Below are positions 52,972 through 64,000 of a stretch of DNA of 64,000 nucleotides, piece by piece. The DNA lies in contig CAXIPT010000001.1 in assembly GCA_964030475.1 (NCBI GenBank), forward strand, positions 27,131,609 to 27,195,608, in the 5' to 3' direction. The first letter of the stretch is position 1. Every line of letters starts with the position of its first letter. The translations under genes were made by a program, and so were the position numbers. A model generated the notes under the pieces. It did no database searches. It saw only the letters and a program-made list of their open reading frames with translations, and had not been told where the DNA came from. The DNA comes from Tethya wilhelma (lineage: Eukaryota > Porifera > Demospongiae > Tethyida > Tethyidae).

Positions 52972-55797
52972 TTACACAACATTGATGTTATTTACTAAAA
53001 AACGATATATAAATATACTGTTTGTAGATGTAACATCTCTTGACAAATCAATCCCAAAGTGATCTCTCACCAGTCCATGACAAACCATGTAAAATTCATT
53101 ACTATAGATGACTGGTGGTGTTTCAGCTCTGTGCTCAAGCAGTTCACTATACAGTCGCAGTGGTACATCCTTCAAAAGTTTCTCAGCACCTATTATAATT
53201 ATAATAATAATTTTTTATATTGGCTCCATTTAACCATGGAGTAATTTTACATATTGTCCTAAAAATAATGTAATTGTGGAATAAAAATTAATAATAATAA
53301 TGATGGCATGAATTAATTAGAGTTTTCTCTGCATATGTGTGGTCACTTAAATGGTGAATGCAATCAAGCTTTAAGGCCCTTAATTGTATAACAATTTTAT
53401 TGCTATACTCAAAATTTATAAATATTATACAGGAAATTTCGTACACAATAGTCATGTATATATATATAATAATTATATTACATACAAAACCATGTTATAC
53501 TGCATGCATGAGAGGTCCTTAATTATAATTATTGTACCTTGCATGTATTATGCTATCCTGCAGGATTCACATTATATAAATTAATTATAGTAATTATTTA
53601 TTATACACAATAATATTTATTAACTTACCAAACATGGAGGGAATACTGTACAAATCATCTGGAATGCCTCCAGGACAGTCTGCTAATCGATTCTCTCTAA
53701 TCTTGTGTGTATTCCAATAGATTTTAAATTCATCAAGCTCTCTTTGTAAAACAGGAAGGAACACAACTGCAAGACAGCATCGACACAGAACACTATTTGC
53801 ATCAAAATCTCCATTTTCAAGGAGTTCCTAAATCATTAATAGTTATTGTTGCTATAATTGTGATGGTATGAATTATTTTCCTACATAATTATTATAGCAT
53901 ACTATACCTTAAACAGATTTATCCACCAATTGGTTTTGAATCGACGAAATTGTGACCACCATCCCTCTATACGCTGCACATGTATGACATTGTATTATTA
54001 TAGTAATAATTATTATGGTATTATAATAATCATTTTTATTAATTATATTTATTACAGTTCAGCTGCATGTCTTACTGTGTTTACACGAGAAGGACCATAA
54101 CGAACACTATTGTCACCAGACAAGCTATCGTCTTGTTGCATTCTAAATGCTATCTGAGCAGCAGCAACCAGGCCATTTTCTGTACCACGATCTATTCTTA
54201 GCACAGTTGGACATCCTGTTTATAAGTTTCAAATTATATTATTATAATAATTATATAAAACACTATTTTATGCACCTTTCATTTGTCCAACACACTGTAA
54301 ATAATAGTACAGTATCACCTTTGGGTCATGATTTGTAGAAGCTACCTTCAACCAAAGGATTTTCCGTGAGAATCTGCAGAATGGTATTAATATATTATTT
54401 GCATGATATGCATGCATAAGTCTACATTACAAGCGGCACAATGATTCATATAAGCATACCCATCAATGCAAGCGTGTATACCAAACCCAAAGGCTGTGAG
54501 TTTATCATAACCGTCCATGTGCCAACAGTGATCTGGTCCCTGCAATCAATAATAATAAATATAAGTTTGGCACTATATGCAGTTAAAATCCATTTTATTA
54601 GTGTATAGTTATTATACCTTACTCAAATACGTACGGCGATCCAGACGACCCCTTCTTCTGAGTGCAACACCATTAGGATCCAGTGATTTGAGCATTTTCA
54701 TCACAGTACTCCTAGTATTAGTCATGCATGCATGTGTGTGGACATGCATGCACAATGTCATGATAATAATATTATGTTAACTGATTGTGCATGGAATGTA
54801 TAATATAAATTATTATGTAATTGCATGCATGCCTCAGTATGATACAGTACAATTATGATTGATATTAAACTTTAATATAAAACAAGATCCAGATAAGATC
54901 TGGAAAATTTTTTTTCCAGATTCTGAAATTTCAAAGAGTTTGAAAATCTTAGATCTAAGCCGCTTGATTAGGCCTAAGCTGGTCTAAGCTTAGATCTAAG
55001 CTTCATGATTAGGCATAAGCAGGTCTAAGCTTAGGCTTAAGCTTCAATGATTAGGTCTAAGCTTAGACCTAAGCTTCATGATTAGGTCTAAGCTTAGGCC
55101 TAAGCTTCAAGATTAGGTCTAAGCTTAGGCCTAAGCTCGAGTGATTAGGTCTAATCAAACAGGCTTAGATCTAATTAAGCCTTGAAAAGTGTTCGAAAAC
55201 TCAGAATCTGGAAAAAAAAATTTCCAGATCTTATCTGGATTCTGTTATAATAATATTATTATATATATATATTATATCATAATTATACCTTCTAGCAATC
55301 ACCATGTATTTATCCCTCAATATCTTCCACATGCCACGATAACCAAGTTGTGAATTTGAAGTACGGAGTTCTCGCTAATTATAATTATATTATTGTGGTC
55401 AATATATAATTTAGCTGACATACCGTTACCTTTATACAATTTCGAACAAGTGGATCGGGTGCAAATTGCCTCCTAGAGAGACCTAAACGCTTGTATTGAG
55501 TTTTTAACCAATGTATCCTGGAAATGATACTTTTAATCATATATAATTCACACTTAACTTGCAATGATTTAGTGTTATCATACAGTCAGGCCATGTACTT
55601 ACCCTCTGTTTATCCCATGAAGTTCTTTCAGCTGTTTTAACACCATCCCATGTGGTCTCCAAGAGTAAAAACTCTTTTTCAAAATAGCTAAATAATGTTA
55701 ATTATAGCAGAAGTTAACATTAGTTAACTTAGAGTCTATGTTGGAAGCTATAGCAGAAATTAATATCCGTTAACTTACAGTCTAAGTTGGAATCCAT
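52972..55797 (-). CDS. integrase-core (rve-type DDE) domain protein, multi-exon
   Basis: Start ATG at 55797 (MDSNLD), then about ten exons: 55690-55605 (KSFYSWRPHGMVLKQLKELH), 55530-55445 (HWLKTQYKRLGLSRRQFAPD), 55377-55290, 54715-54620 (ending RRRGRLDRRTYLSK), 54543-54465 (HMDGYDKLTAFGFGIHACID), 54380-54290 (FSRKILWLKVASTNHDPKVI), 54215-54075 (VLRIDRGTEN), 53975-53905 (QRIEGWWSQFRRF), 53830-53635 and 53188-52972 with the stop. The D of HMDGYD, D of RIDRGTEN and E of QRIEGWW fit the DDE triad, with about 41 residues between the second D and E. The family is widespread in animals as an intron-bearing integrase-core gene rather than as a retroelement. No lesion was seen. It converges on the kinase gene, their stops 335 bp apart. 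Confidence 0.75.
54893..55244. mobile_element. TIR element with tandem AAGCTTAG-type repeats, in an intron
   Basis: Inverted ends of about 40 bp (ATCCAGATAAGATCTGGAAA and its inverse). The interior is about six units of 28-31 bp, such as GATTAGGTCTAAGCTTAGGC, each itself nearly palindromic. It lies in an intron of the integrase-core gene. Non-coding. Confidence 0.8.
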
Positions 55798-55859
55798 CTT
55801 TTTGACACCTCTCAATCCAGCAATCCCTCATTGGGCATGCGCCAGGCAAAAAAATTCGC

Positions 55860-56040
55860 GCTGAGCATAAGTACACTAAACGCGAAAAAAGAACAAACTA
55901 AACATCAAACGCGAAAGCCTAAACGCCAAATGTAAAACGCTAAACGCTAAACGCGAAACACTAAACGCAAAACCTGAAAGGCTAAACGCCAAACATGAAA
56001 GGCTAAACGCCAAACATGAAACGCTAAACAACTGTCTGGG
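55860..56040. repeat. degenerate short tandem repeat (GCTAAACGC-type)
   Basis: About 18 imperfect units of roughly 10 bp built on CTAAACGCGAAA/GCCAAACATGAAA, ending at the single N (56044). Confidence 0.8.
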
Positions 56041-56044
56041 CCAN

Positions 56045-56146
56045 GAATTTCTTACACACTCTAACAGCCATTCCATCTTGTTTGCGTTCTTTTTACGATT
56101 TAGCCATTCCTGTGTCTCATTACATTTCCAATGTTTTTTAACTTGT
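56045..56146. mobile_element. half of a hairpin module H2
   Basis: Starts right after the N with GAATTTCTTACACACTC, the inverse of an H2 left arm, and ends TTTTTTAACTTGT. The partner arm is missing. Confidence 0.7.
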
Positions 56147-56352
56147 CATAACATATAGAAAGGCAAGTAAATATTATGATACAGCTCCTACCTCCAAATG
56201 ACTGAAATGTGGAGATGTGTGCTTCACTTCAGTATCAAGCAGGCTACACAGCTTACTCAGCAGCCCGCCATTAAGTAGTCTGGCTTGCCAAACTACTAGC
56301 TCAGTAGCTAGCTACACATACCAACTGTAAAATTATGGAAAAATGAGAACAA

Positions 56353-56602
56353 ACAAGTAAAAAAAAAATTGGAAATGTAATGAGAAAAAGAATGCAAACA
56401 AGATGAAATGGCTGTTAGAGTGTGTAAGGAATTCTTCCTATGGGCAAAATGAGAGACTCAATAAGGAGATTGCTAAATGCAACCCATACAGGAAGAATTC
56501 TGCACACACTCTAACAGCCATTCCATCTTGTTTGTGTTCTTTTCACGATTTAGCCCCATTCCTGTGTCTGAATTACATTTCCAATGTTTTTTTTTTACTT
56601 GT
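56353..56602. mobile_element. hairpin module H2, copy at 56.4 kb
   Basis: Complete fold-back with arms around ACAAGATGAAATGGCTGTTA and its inverse. It is preceded by the usual linker (GAAAGGCAAGTAAATATTAT). Confidence 0.85.
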
Positions 56603-56689
56603 TCATATTATTTTCGTAACAGCTGAGTGGATCTCTAAACCTGATAAATTGCAAAAAGTGTGAGAATTAGCCACTGCTGGTAAGATATA

Positions 56690-56922
56690 ACTGTTAGCAA
56701 TAGATGAAGCCCATTTAGTATCAGAATGGTCAGATTTTCGAAGGGCATATCTTACTCTTCAAGACCTTCATGTTCATTTTCGTAATACACCAATTATGGC
56801 TCTTACCGCAATGGCAACTCCAAAAATAGAGGAAGATATCAAAAAGTTGCTTCGCAATCCATTAGTAAGTAAAGCATCTATCAATCGACCAAGAATTTTT
56901 TGTCTGCACTTGAAGTAGAAGC
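56690..56922 (+). pseudogene. RecQ-like helicase fragment
   Basis: Open stretch reading AIDEAHLVSEWSDFRRAYLT, LQDLHVHFRNTPIMALTAMA and TPKIEEDIKKLLRNPLVSKA, then NRPRIFCLHLK and a stop at about 56920. DEAH followed by a W-x-DFR segment and the ALTATATP motif (here ALTAMATP) are motifs II and III of RecQ helicases. Only the end of helicase domain 1 is present. No Walker A, RQC or HRDC part was found, so it is an orphan fragment. Confidence 0.65.
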
Positions 56923-57221
56923 ACATCCTTCTAGTGATTTCTTTCATACATTTGCTAATCATGTTGCTGACAGTGAAGATGATTAGTTGTGTTGTATTAT
57001 TATTGACTTATGTACTATATGTATATAGAGTATATGTATGTTACATGCAATGCAAAAGAAATTTTTTCAGTTCCTATATTTGGGGAGAAACCAATGAATC
57101 TGGGGATAAAATTGCGTGGACTCAGGGACATAGTTTGACCACAGTCTGGGAACACTGCTGCTGTCCATCTCTACCAGCCCTACCAAACTCTTGAGTCCAA
57201 GATATCATGCTCTCTGGTACA

Positions 57222-58720
57222 TCATTTCATATTACATGACAAATATTGCCTTTGTTTATCCCTATGACAAAAGGCAACCATGATGTTAACCTCACCAGAC
57301 TTTCCATCTTTGATATGATTCCTGCCTTTCTCTAGGATCCATTTCATCATAAAATAGTCAACTGCTTCTATATTTAAGTCAGCTAGGAACCTTACAATGG
57401 GATCTATGTCTGCAATGAAATCTGTGATAAAACTGAACACATTCAGTGGGCATTCCACTAAGAGCCATTAAAAGTGAATCAAGCGTTGATGTCTTCAGTC
57501 TGTTCCTGTGTTTGGACTTGATCAAAAACACTTGTGAAAATAGTCTTTCCACATCAGCATTAGAATCAGGCAAGGCTAACAATCCACTAATAAATGACAA
57601 CAGTTTGCAATATTTCAAATCATCCAATGCTGCTTCCCAGAACTGGTTGACATGATTCTGTTTTGCATCAAACACAGGTAGGTCACTGAAAGAAAGTTCT
57701 CTCCACTCTTCTTCCAAAGCCACAATATCTTCAGGTGGGACTATGTTTGAAAATTTAACAACAATATCAACCACAGAAGAACACCAAGTAACTGAAATGT
57801 TTACTGGATCTAACACATTAATGAAGAAAGTATAGGGTCACTAATAGGAAATTGGCTCTTTACTTGAGATGCAGCTTTCACCAAACCCCCCAAAACTTCA
57901 GCAATCCTAGCAATAACTTCAGGTTTTGCCAAAAATGTTGCTACAACATGGCCCAAGGACAGTGCTGTTAATGGCAGCATATGGTCACGTGCTGTAGGTT
58001 CAAGTTTATCTTGTGATGTAGAATGGATGTATGTGTTGCTCATGTAACAACTAAGGAGAGACTTATACAAAACAGACAGTTCTGATGTCAGACAATGCAA
58101 ATTAGGTAATTCACTTTGAAAAAGCTTATTAAATTTAGTAAATTTGGGCAAAGCTCCATCAAGAAAGTGAAATTACATTTTAAAGATTGGGTTCCTGTAA
58201 GCTGACGCAAGATTTTCAGCAGCTACTAACCGTTCAGTTAGAGATTGATTAGTAAAGAATAACTCCAAGGCATCCCATTGTTCAATAATTCTCTTTACAC
58301 ACATTTGAAGCGACAACCATCTTGTTTCCGAAGGTTTCAAAATTTTGTTCAGTTTTGCTTCCACGAAGTGTTGGAATTTATAGAACTCTGCCAGTCTTTT
58401 GGCACTGTGGCTGAAGTATGAGTATGTGTCACAGATCATATCTTCTACAGCACGAGGAAGTCTTTCACAAGCATGTGAAGCACAAAGATGTGCACTGTGG
58501 CACAAACATATCATTGTAAATAGATTTTATCTATCAAAAGGGTTGAAACAAAGTGATGCGATCCAAACATAACATTAGTGGCAAAGCCAATGATATTAGA
58601 TATAGGGATTTCAGCATTTTCAAAACATGAGAGCACAGACGAAGTAATGCAATCAGCATCAGCAGTAGTTACTTCAATTAGCTAGAGAAGAGCCTACCTA
58701 ATGCTCGTGTGACATTGTTA
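57222..58720 (-). pseudogene. hAT-family transposase pseudogene
   Basis: From 58690 downwards the minus strand reads CFENAEIPISNIIGFATNVM, then LCHSAHLCASHACERLPRAV, RWLSLQMCVKRIIEQWDALE, and after frame changes near 58165 and 57812 the hAT C-terminal dimerisation motif LLALPDSNADVERLFSQVFL with KHRNRLKTSTLDSLLMALSG. This is the RNase H-like core plus hATC region of a hAT element of the type also seen in domesticated KIAA/ZBED-like genes. At least two frameshifts and one stop (58173) are visible. The 5' part is missing because the LINE lies directly upstream at 58727. Confidence 0.8.
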
Positions 58721-58726
58721 CAAAGC

Positions 58727-61700
58727 TTATGACTGACAATACAAAAGATTGTTACGTGCAACATAAAGATTGTAGATACCTTTGCAAGTTTGATACAGTG
58801 AAGATTGAGGATTAAGCATCATATGACATAATGCCTGGTCAGAGAGGGCAGGGCCTGACACATCCTTAACTATTTCCAGTAGCTGTCTTCTCTTTTCTTC
58901 TAGAGGCTTGCAGCGAACAAGGAAATGTTCCTCTGTTTCAGTTTCTTGGTTGCATACAAGACACGTTCTTTGGTCCAGGGGAGTCTTGGGTTGGGTAAAA
59001 CGTCCTAGCTCCACTTGTAACGGGAGACAACCCGCTCTCAATCCTGCAATTACTCTCCTCACTGCCACTGGCAAGTTAAGTCTAACATAAGGCTCAGTTT
59101 TGGGAGTAAATTTAATTTTCCTGTAGATAGCGAGCTTACCGCCACTCTCAGACCCCCGAGTCCCGGACTCCTGAACCTCTTGCCTCCAGTCCCTCAGTGT
59201 CTGAGATGCTAGGGCATCCCAGATCGTATCTTTGAACACATTAGCATTGTCTACTTGCACATCCCTACAATCTAACTCTTCCAATAATTTCTCACATCTA
59301 ACACTCCAGGTCTTTTTTCCAGACTCTCCTAGGTTCTTATCCCAGTTTAGGATAATCTTAGGAATTCTTAGGTTAGGCATACTGTAGATTTTGTACCAGT
59401 ATTTGAGTAAAACAAATTGAAGCTCCATGCGAATTGGGACCCACCCCGAGTCTCCTATGAGTGCTGTAATAGGAGCCGTTTTCCCTAGACCAAAAAGAAT
59501 CTTAGGGCCCTATTTTGTATTTTGAGAGCATGTTGTGAGGGATTGAAAGCCCAGATGTGAGCACAGTAGCTGAAGATAGGTAAGACACAAGTTTTATAAA
59601 GTTTGGTGAATACATCAAAGGGGATACCCCCTAGGGATTTACTCTTGGCTATAATCACTCCTAGGGCAGCATTTGCTTTGACAAATACTCTGCTAAGTGA
59701 CTCATTTGTATCTAAAAACTCATTTATCCAATATCCTAAATATTTGTACTCATGGCAAAATTCAATAGCATTGCAACCAAGCATTAGCTGAAAGGAACTG
59801 ATCTTCTTCCTCTTATGCCTAAAATGCATGGCTTTCGATTTAGTGGGGTTGATTTTGATTCCCCACTTCTCACACCATTGATTGACAATGTTGAGAAGTT
59901 GCTGTAATTCATTTTCATTATTAGCTAGCACTACCACATCGTCTGCATAGAGTAGGGAAGCAATCGTTGATATCCCATCAATATCAATTCCACTACCTGA
60001 GCTTTTAAGTTCATCAATGAGATCATTAATAAACATAGAGAATAGAATGGGAGATAATATGCAACCTTGTTTCACCCCCGACTCTATATCAAACCAGCTA
60101 GTTAGGTTACCATTAACATTGACACAACTACAAACATTTGAGTACATGCCTTTTAGCAACTCAAGGAAGGGGCCTTTGACCTTGAATGTGTGCCTGAGTT
60201 TAAACCAGAGAAGGTCTCTATTGACTGAGTCAAAGGCTTTTTTAAAGTCTATAAAGACAGCAAATGTGTCTTTCTTCAGGAGTCTACGGTTATGAACAAT
60301 TGTATGCAGAGAAAAAATGTGATCCTGACAGCTTCTGCCTGCCCTAAAGCCATTCTGTTCTTCAGCCAATAAGTTATTAATTTCAAGATATTCACAAAGA
60401 CGAGTGTTCATGACAGAGCAAAGTGTCTTAACAGCAATAGACTGTAGAGAGATGCCTCTGTAATCAGAGGGGTCTAGAGGGTTGCCACCAGGTTTGGGGA
60501 TTGGCTTAATGATGCTCTGCAACCATGCCTCTGGAGTAGACCCAAGAGACAAGCACTTATTAAACATATCACAGAGTAACTCACAGCAGGCATTGTTAGA
60601 AATGTATGCCACTCTAATGTTGTCAGGACCAGGAGCGGACTGTGAGTTAATTTTACCCAGTGCAAATGCTACCTCCTCTAGAGTAAAAGGCTCATTAAGG
60701 AAATTATCTATCTCATCCCCGCTATCCATGACAACATCTGGGTGGGGCCCAGTGGGAGAGGTTTGGGGATTCAGAAGGCGTTGGAAGTAAGCCTTCCAGG
60801 TCTCTAAAAGCTCACTCTGATTAGTTACCTTTTGCATGCTCTCATTGTAAACTGAGTTTGGGAGATTCTTGCACTGTGTCTGGTGGGTGGACCCGAGATC
60901 CTTTATTTTCCTCCAGAATACACTAGGTCTTCTGTACATAGATTCAACTAGTGATAATTGTTGCGATCTATAGTATTTATTCTTTGTTGAGCATACTAAG
61001 CTGTCAAACTCTTTCTGAGCAGCCAAGTATGAAAGCTTATTTGTTGTATCCAGTTTATCAGCAAGCCATAGTTTGCGAGCCGATTTGGCTCTGCTCCTAA
61101 GGATACTGAGTTCCTTGCCCCACCATGGTTTGTGTTTGTGCTTGCCGATTCTGCTACATTTTGTAACAAGCTCAGAATCAATAATCAAACAAAATTCATT
61201 ATATATGCTATTTAGCTCTTGCTGAGATGAGGCTAGAGACAAACGTACACGAAGTTCGTTAAGGGCTAGAGTAGCCTGCTCTGACTGTAAGTATTCTTCT
61301 GGGATCAATTTTCGTGTCCGATGAGACTCTGTAGGCTTGTCATGTGCCAATGCATAGTTATTTAATTGTAGGTTCCATACAAGGAGTGAGTGATCGGGAA
61401 TTTTACAAGGGATATTAATGCTAAATTTGTCACACAGCTCTAGAATATCCAGCACTTTAAAATCCTGGAAGTCGCTAAAACAATTTGTAGGGACTACACA
61501 ATAATCAACTACAGCACTACCTCTTGTTGAGATAGAGGTATAAGTATTTTGGTTTGGGCCTCTTCCATTCAACATACACAGATTGTTAGTGAGTAAGAAA
61601 TCAATCAAATCCCTACCATGAGCATTGGGGGGAGACAAGTCAATTATAGACCTTTTAGGGATAGAACAAGTGTCAGTACTACTACTACCTAGAGTGTCTG

Positions 61701-62184
61701 ATAAATTACCACACCTGGCATTGAAGTCTCCACAGATGCAAAGCTTATCTACATTAAGGATCGAGTTTACCGTACCAGCTAAATGATCAAAAAATTCTAC
61801 AGAATTATTGCCTCTACTAGAGTTGGCAGGGGGCAGATAACATGCACATACTCCAAAGGATTCACTACATTGGATTCCATTAAATAAGAGAAAAAGAATA
61901 CCTTCAAATTCATCGTCTATGATCTCTATAGAGAAGTGTTGGACCAAATGTTCTTTTACAAGTATGCCAACCCCACCTGAGCCTTTACGAGCTCTAGGGG
62001 AAATGTGTTTACGATTGTTACCAAACCAGATGTAGTCATCTAAGGCTAATACTTCATCAGCTACTAAATGTGATTCACATATACAAATGACATCAAGATT
62101 ACAATTATTTACGACTAACTCTCTAAATTTACTGTTAACCCCAGTACCCCACCCCGCTACATTCCAACACCCTATCCTAATCAT
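58727..62184 (-). CDS. LINE ORF2: endonuclease, reverse transcriptase and zinc-knuckle tail
   Basis: About 1150 codons starting MIRIGCWNVAGWGTG, the first strand of an APE-type endonuclease. CICESHLVADE, ICGDFNARCG and an SxxDYCVV-type region follow. RT motifs are PGPDNIRVAY, DYRGISLQSIAVK, NGFRAGRSCQDHIFSLHTIV, FIDFKKAFDSVNRD, GVKQGCILSPILFSMFINDL and the catalytic LLYADDVVVLA. The C-terminus has a Cys-His cluster (CLVCNQETETEEHFLVRC). One frameshift near 59490 (apparently a missing G after RFFL) separates the last 240 codons; otherwise it is open. The architecture fits CR1/L2-like LINEs. It overlaps ORF1 by ATGA. Confidence 0.88.
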
Positions 62185-63362
62185 CCACTTACCCTTGTTG
62201 GAAGGGTTGTGGGGAGGGGTGGAGGCAGGAGACCCGGACTCGGCAGCAGGTGAGGGGGTGGCAGAGGCATGCCCATGGCTGCCATTAGAGTTGGCAGCCA
62301 GGGATTCAGACCTAAAAAAGGGTTTTGAGGAAAATGTGATGCTGGGATTGCTTGACTTAAACCATGAGCAGCAGGTTGGCGAGATGGATTGCTTGATCTC
62401 GAGCGGGCCACTCCACTTTGATGAGGTCGGGGAGACTTGTAATCGGTACGTACATTGATTTCGTGTAAGAGTTTAGGAGGTGGGGGCTCAGGCTTTGCAT
62501 CAGACAGCTTCCAGGAGACTGACTTGAGAGATTTCACTTTTGACGCCAGCTCCACTGCAGACTTCTTACTCGTGAGGACCACCCTCATAAACTTGAATCT
62601 ACCTTTGAATTGGTCTTGTGGAATAGTTTGTTCGATGAATATGTTGTCAGTACAAACATTGGCATCCTGCAGGGTTTGGTAGATTTGCTCAGGGGAAACA
62701 TCACGGCTGACCTTTCTTAAGTATCGGATTTCCGGACCTGTGTCAGGGTTGTTTCTTGGAGAGGTTGTACGCTGTGCCTGTTTAACAGCTGACTTCTTTC
62801 CTTGGTCAGCAGTCTCACTAGGTTGGGATTTCTTATGTGGACATTCAACTAGAGACTCTTCCCTGCCTGTCAGCAGGGGATAAGAGCTACTGCGACCCAG
62901 AGGATGTAAGGTGGGCAGAGATGCTGTGGGGGTGGACTGAACAAGAGCACGGGGCTCCTCCCCATTCTCACTGGTGATATCCCAAGAATCAGGACTAATT
63001 GGCTTCAACACGACCTCTGGGGAAGGTGAGATGGTAGGTGCTAATGGCGGCTGGGGTGGAGGTGATAGAGTGTTCAGTTTCTCCTTGATTTCACAGACTT
63101 CTAGCTTCAAGGCTGCGTTTTCAGCTTCTAGAACTCTAATGCTGGAGAGCGACGACCTTATGCATTCCATACAGCCACGACAAATCCAGGGAAGCCCTTC
63201 ACACTCAAGAATTGTTTTGTAGCACTTGGGAGAGGCGCCAGAACACTGAAGGTGGATCCAACTAGCACAGATATCGCACTCCAGGGCCTTAGTCGACCTC
63301 GATACTGTCTCCATGCAGACACCACAATTAGCGTCGTCACTTGCTGATGATTCGATGGACAT
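62181..63362 (-). CDS. LINE ORF1 with PHD finger
   Basis: 393 residues starting MSIESSASDDANCGVC. Residues 13-65 form a Cys4-His-Cys3 PHD-like finger (CGVC, CDIC, H in WIHLQCSG, then CRGCMEC). A short coiled coil (VLEAENAALKLEVCEIKEKL) follows, then a Ser/Pro-rich linker, an RRM/ferredoxin-like segment around FKGRFKFMRVVLTSKKSAVE, and a Pro-rich tail. PHD-finger ORF1 proteins are known from CR1-type LINEs and are thought to bind RNA. The stop TGA overlaps the ORF2 ATG in the sequence ATGA (62184-62181), so ORF2 is probably made by termination-reinitiation. Confidence 0.85.
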   Translation of the reverse strand: MSIESSASDDANCGVCMETVSRSTKALECDICASWIHLQCSGASPKCYKTILECEGLPWICRGCMECIRSSLSSIRVLEAENAALKLEVCEIKEKLNTLSPPPQPPLAPTISPSPEVVLKPISPDSWDITSENGEEPRALVQSTPTASLPTLHPLGRSSSYPLLTGREESLVECPHKKSQPSETADQGKKSAVKQAQRTTSPRNNPDTGPEIRYLRKVSRDVSPEQIYQTLQDANVCTDNIFIEQTIPQDQFKGRFKFMRVVLTSKKSAVELASKVKSLKSVSWKLSDAKPEPPPPKLLHEINVRTDYKSPRPHQSGVARSRSSNPSRQPAAHGLSQAIPASHFPQNPFLGLNPWLPTLMAAMGMPLPPPHLLPSPGLLPPPLPTTLPTRVSG

Positions 63363-64000
63363 TGCGGATATTAAGCTCGGCTCGGCGAAGCTGCGCTGTA
63401 CAGATGACTTTGAACGAGTCGGAGGTGTTAAAAAGGTGAGAATGGGAGATTTGCTTAACCGAATCCCTTCAATTTGGTATTAAACGAATCCTCTTGTTAC
63501 GCCTTGTTAACAGGAACGCAATAGCAGCAGCTCTCAGACCTACGATAGTAGTTGATAAACTAGCTTTCCACGAGCACTTACTCGACCACGTATGATATGG
63601 TAGAGTAAGCCACCGATGTTCGTCCACCATCAAATTCGGACACTTGTATCTCAAAAACTAAAAGCGGCACAGACTTCGGACTTGGTTCACGTGAATCAGC
63701 ATCAAATTTTATTACAGGATAGTCTAAGACCAGCCCCAACTAGTTGAGTACTCCAAAGCTATTACGTTATTAATTGTGTGGCCGACGCAACTCTTGTTTC
63801 GTGCGGTTAACAGCAACTTTCGGACAGCAACTATAAATCGCAGGTGTGTTAGCGCTAGGGCTATAATACTAATAGTACACATACCTAAGACATTATAGTT
63901 TGCAAATATAAAATCTGGGCCCGAAAGCTCTTCATACTACGACAGGCCGAAGGGTTGTTTAAGCGCGATTTGGAAATCAATAAATCGGTCGCATTTACAA
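63363..64000 (-). other. LINE 5' UTR and flank
   Basis: Sequence upstream of ORF1 in the LINE orientation. It is somewhat GC-richer near 63370-63420. The element boundary is not visible and the window ends here. No gene recognised. Confidence 0.4.

Noticed and set aside
60017..62458. Plus-strand open frames opposite the LINE
   Set aside because: Antisense shadows of ORF1 and ORF2 with no own features.

Overview
This 64-kb window is AT-rich animal DNA. I infer a sponge (probably a demosponge) from short introns, an Ig-plus-IRAK-like kinase gene, metazoan-type 18S/28S rRNA remnants, and several transposon-like protein families that I recall as expanded in sponges and cnidarians. No species can be named from the sequence alone. 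It is a repeat-dominated assembly with one 83-base N gap (42195-42277) and five single N characters (7756, 21011, 29009, 50988, 56044). Those single Ns look like contig joins, because most sit in hairpins or between near-identical copies.

Layout. 1-5 kb: degraded Ty3/Gypsy pol (-), then an unknown exon set broken by a MITE that itself carries a nested TTAA-flanked MITE. 3-12.8 kb: modular repeats (a palindromic-headed module R and hairpin modules H1/H2), two broken copies of a DUF3987-type gene, and a Copia pol remnant. 12.8-19.2 kb: a rearranged ribosomal DNA pseudogene on the minus strand (28S fragment, LINE tail, near-complete 18S split by a TIR element). 19.4-26.3 kb: more R/H modules plus remnants of a transposon-like protein and a THAP-domain protein. 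26.6-27.9 kb: an unknown multi-exon gene (-). 28.0-30.3 kb: a CA-rich satellite.

31.2-37.3 kb is the most interesting gene region. A P-loop ATPase gene (-) and an HMGXB3/KDZ-like cysteine-cluster gene (+) are transcribed away from each other, with two NRF1-type palindromes in the roughly 400-bp gap between them. 38.2-45.3 kb: a 101-bp minisatellite, a nested TIR element, and three lesioned transposon-like coding families. 45.3-47.2 kb: two fold-back elements. 47.2-55.8 kb: an Ig/kinase gene (+) whose kinase part appears twice across a single N, facing a multi-exon integrase-core gene (-) with a visible D-D-E triad. 56-64 kb: hairpin modules, a RecQ-like helicase fragment, a hAT transposase pseudogene (-), and a nearly intact two-ORF LINE (-) with a PHD-finger ORF1 overlapping ORF2 by ATGA.

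Functionally, the probable cellular genes are the Ig/kinase gene, the integrase-core gene, the divergent ATPase/KDZ-like pair and the unknown gene near 27 kb. Most of the rest is mobile-element sequence at various stages of decay.
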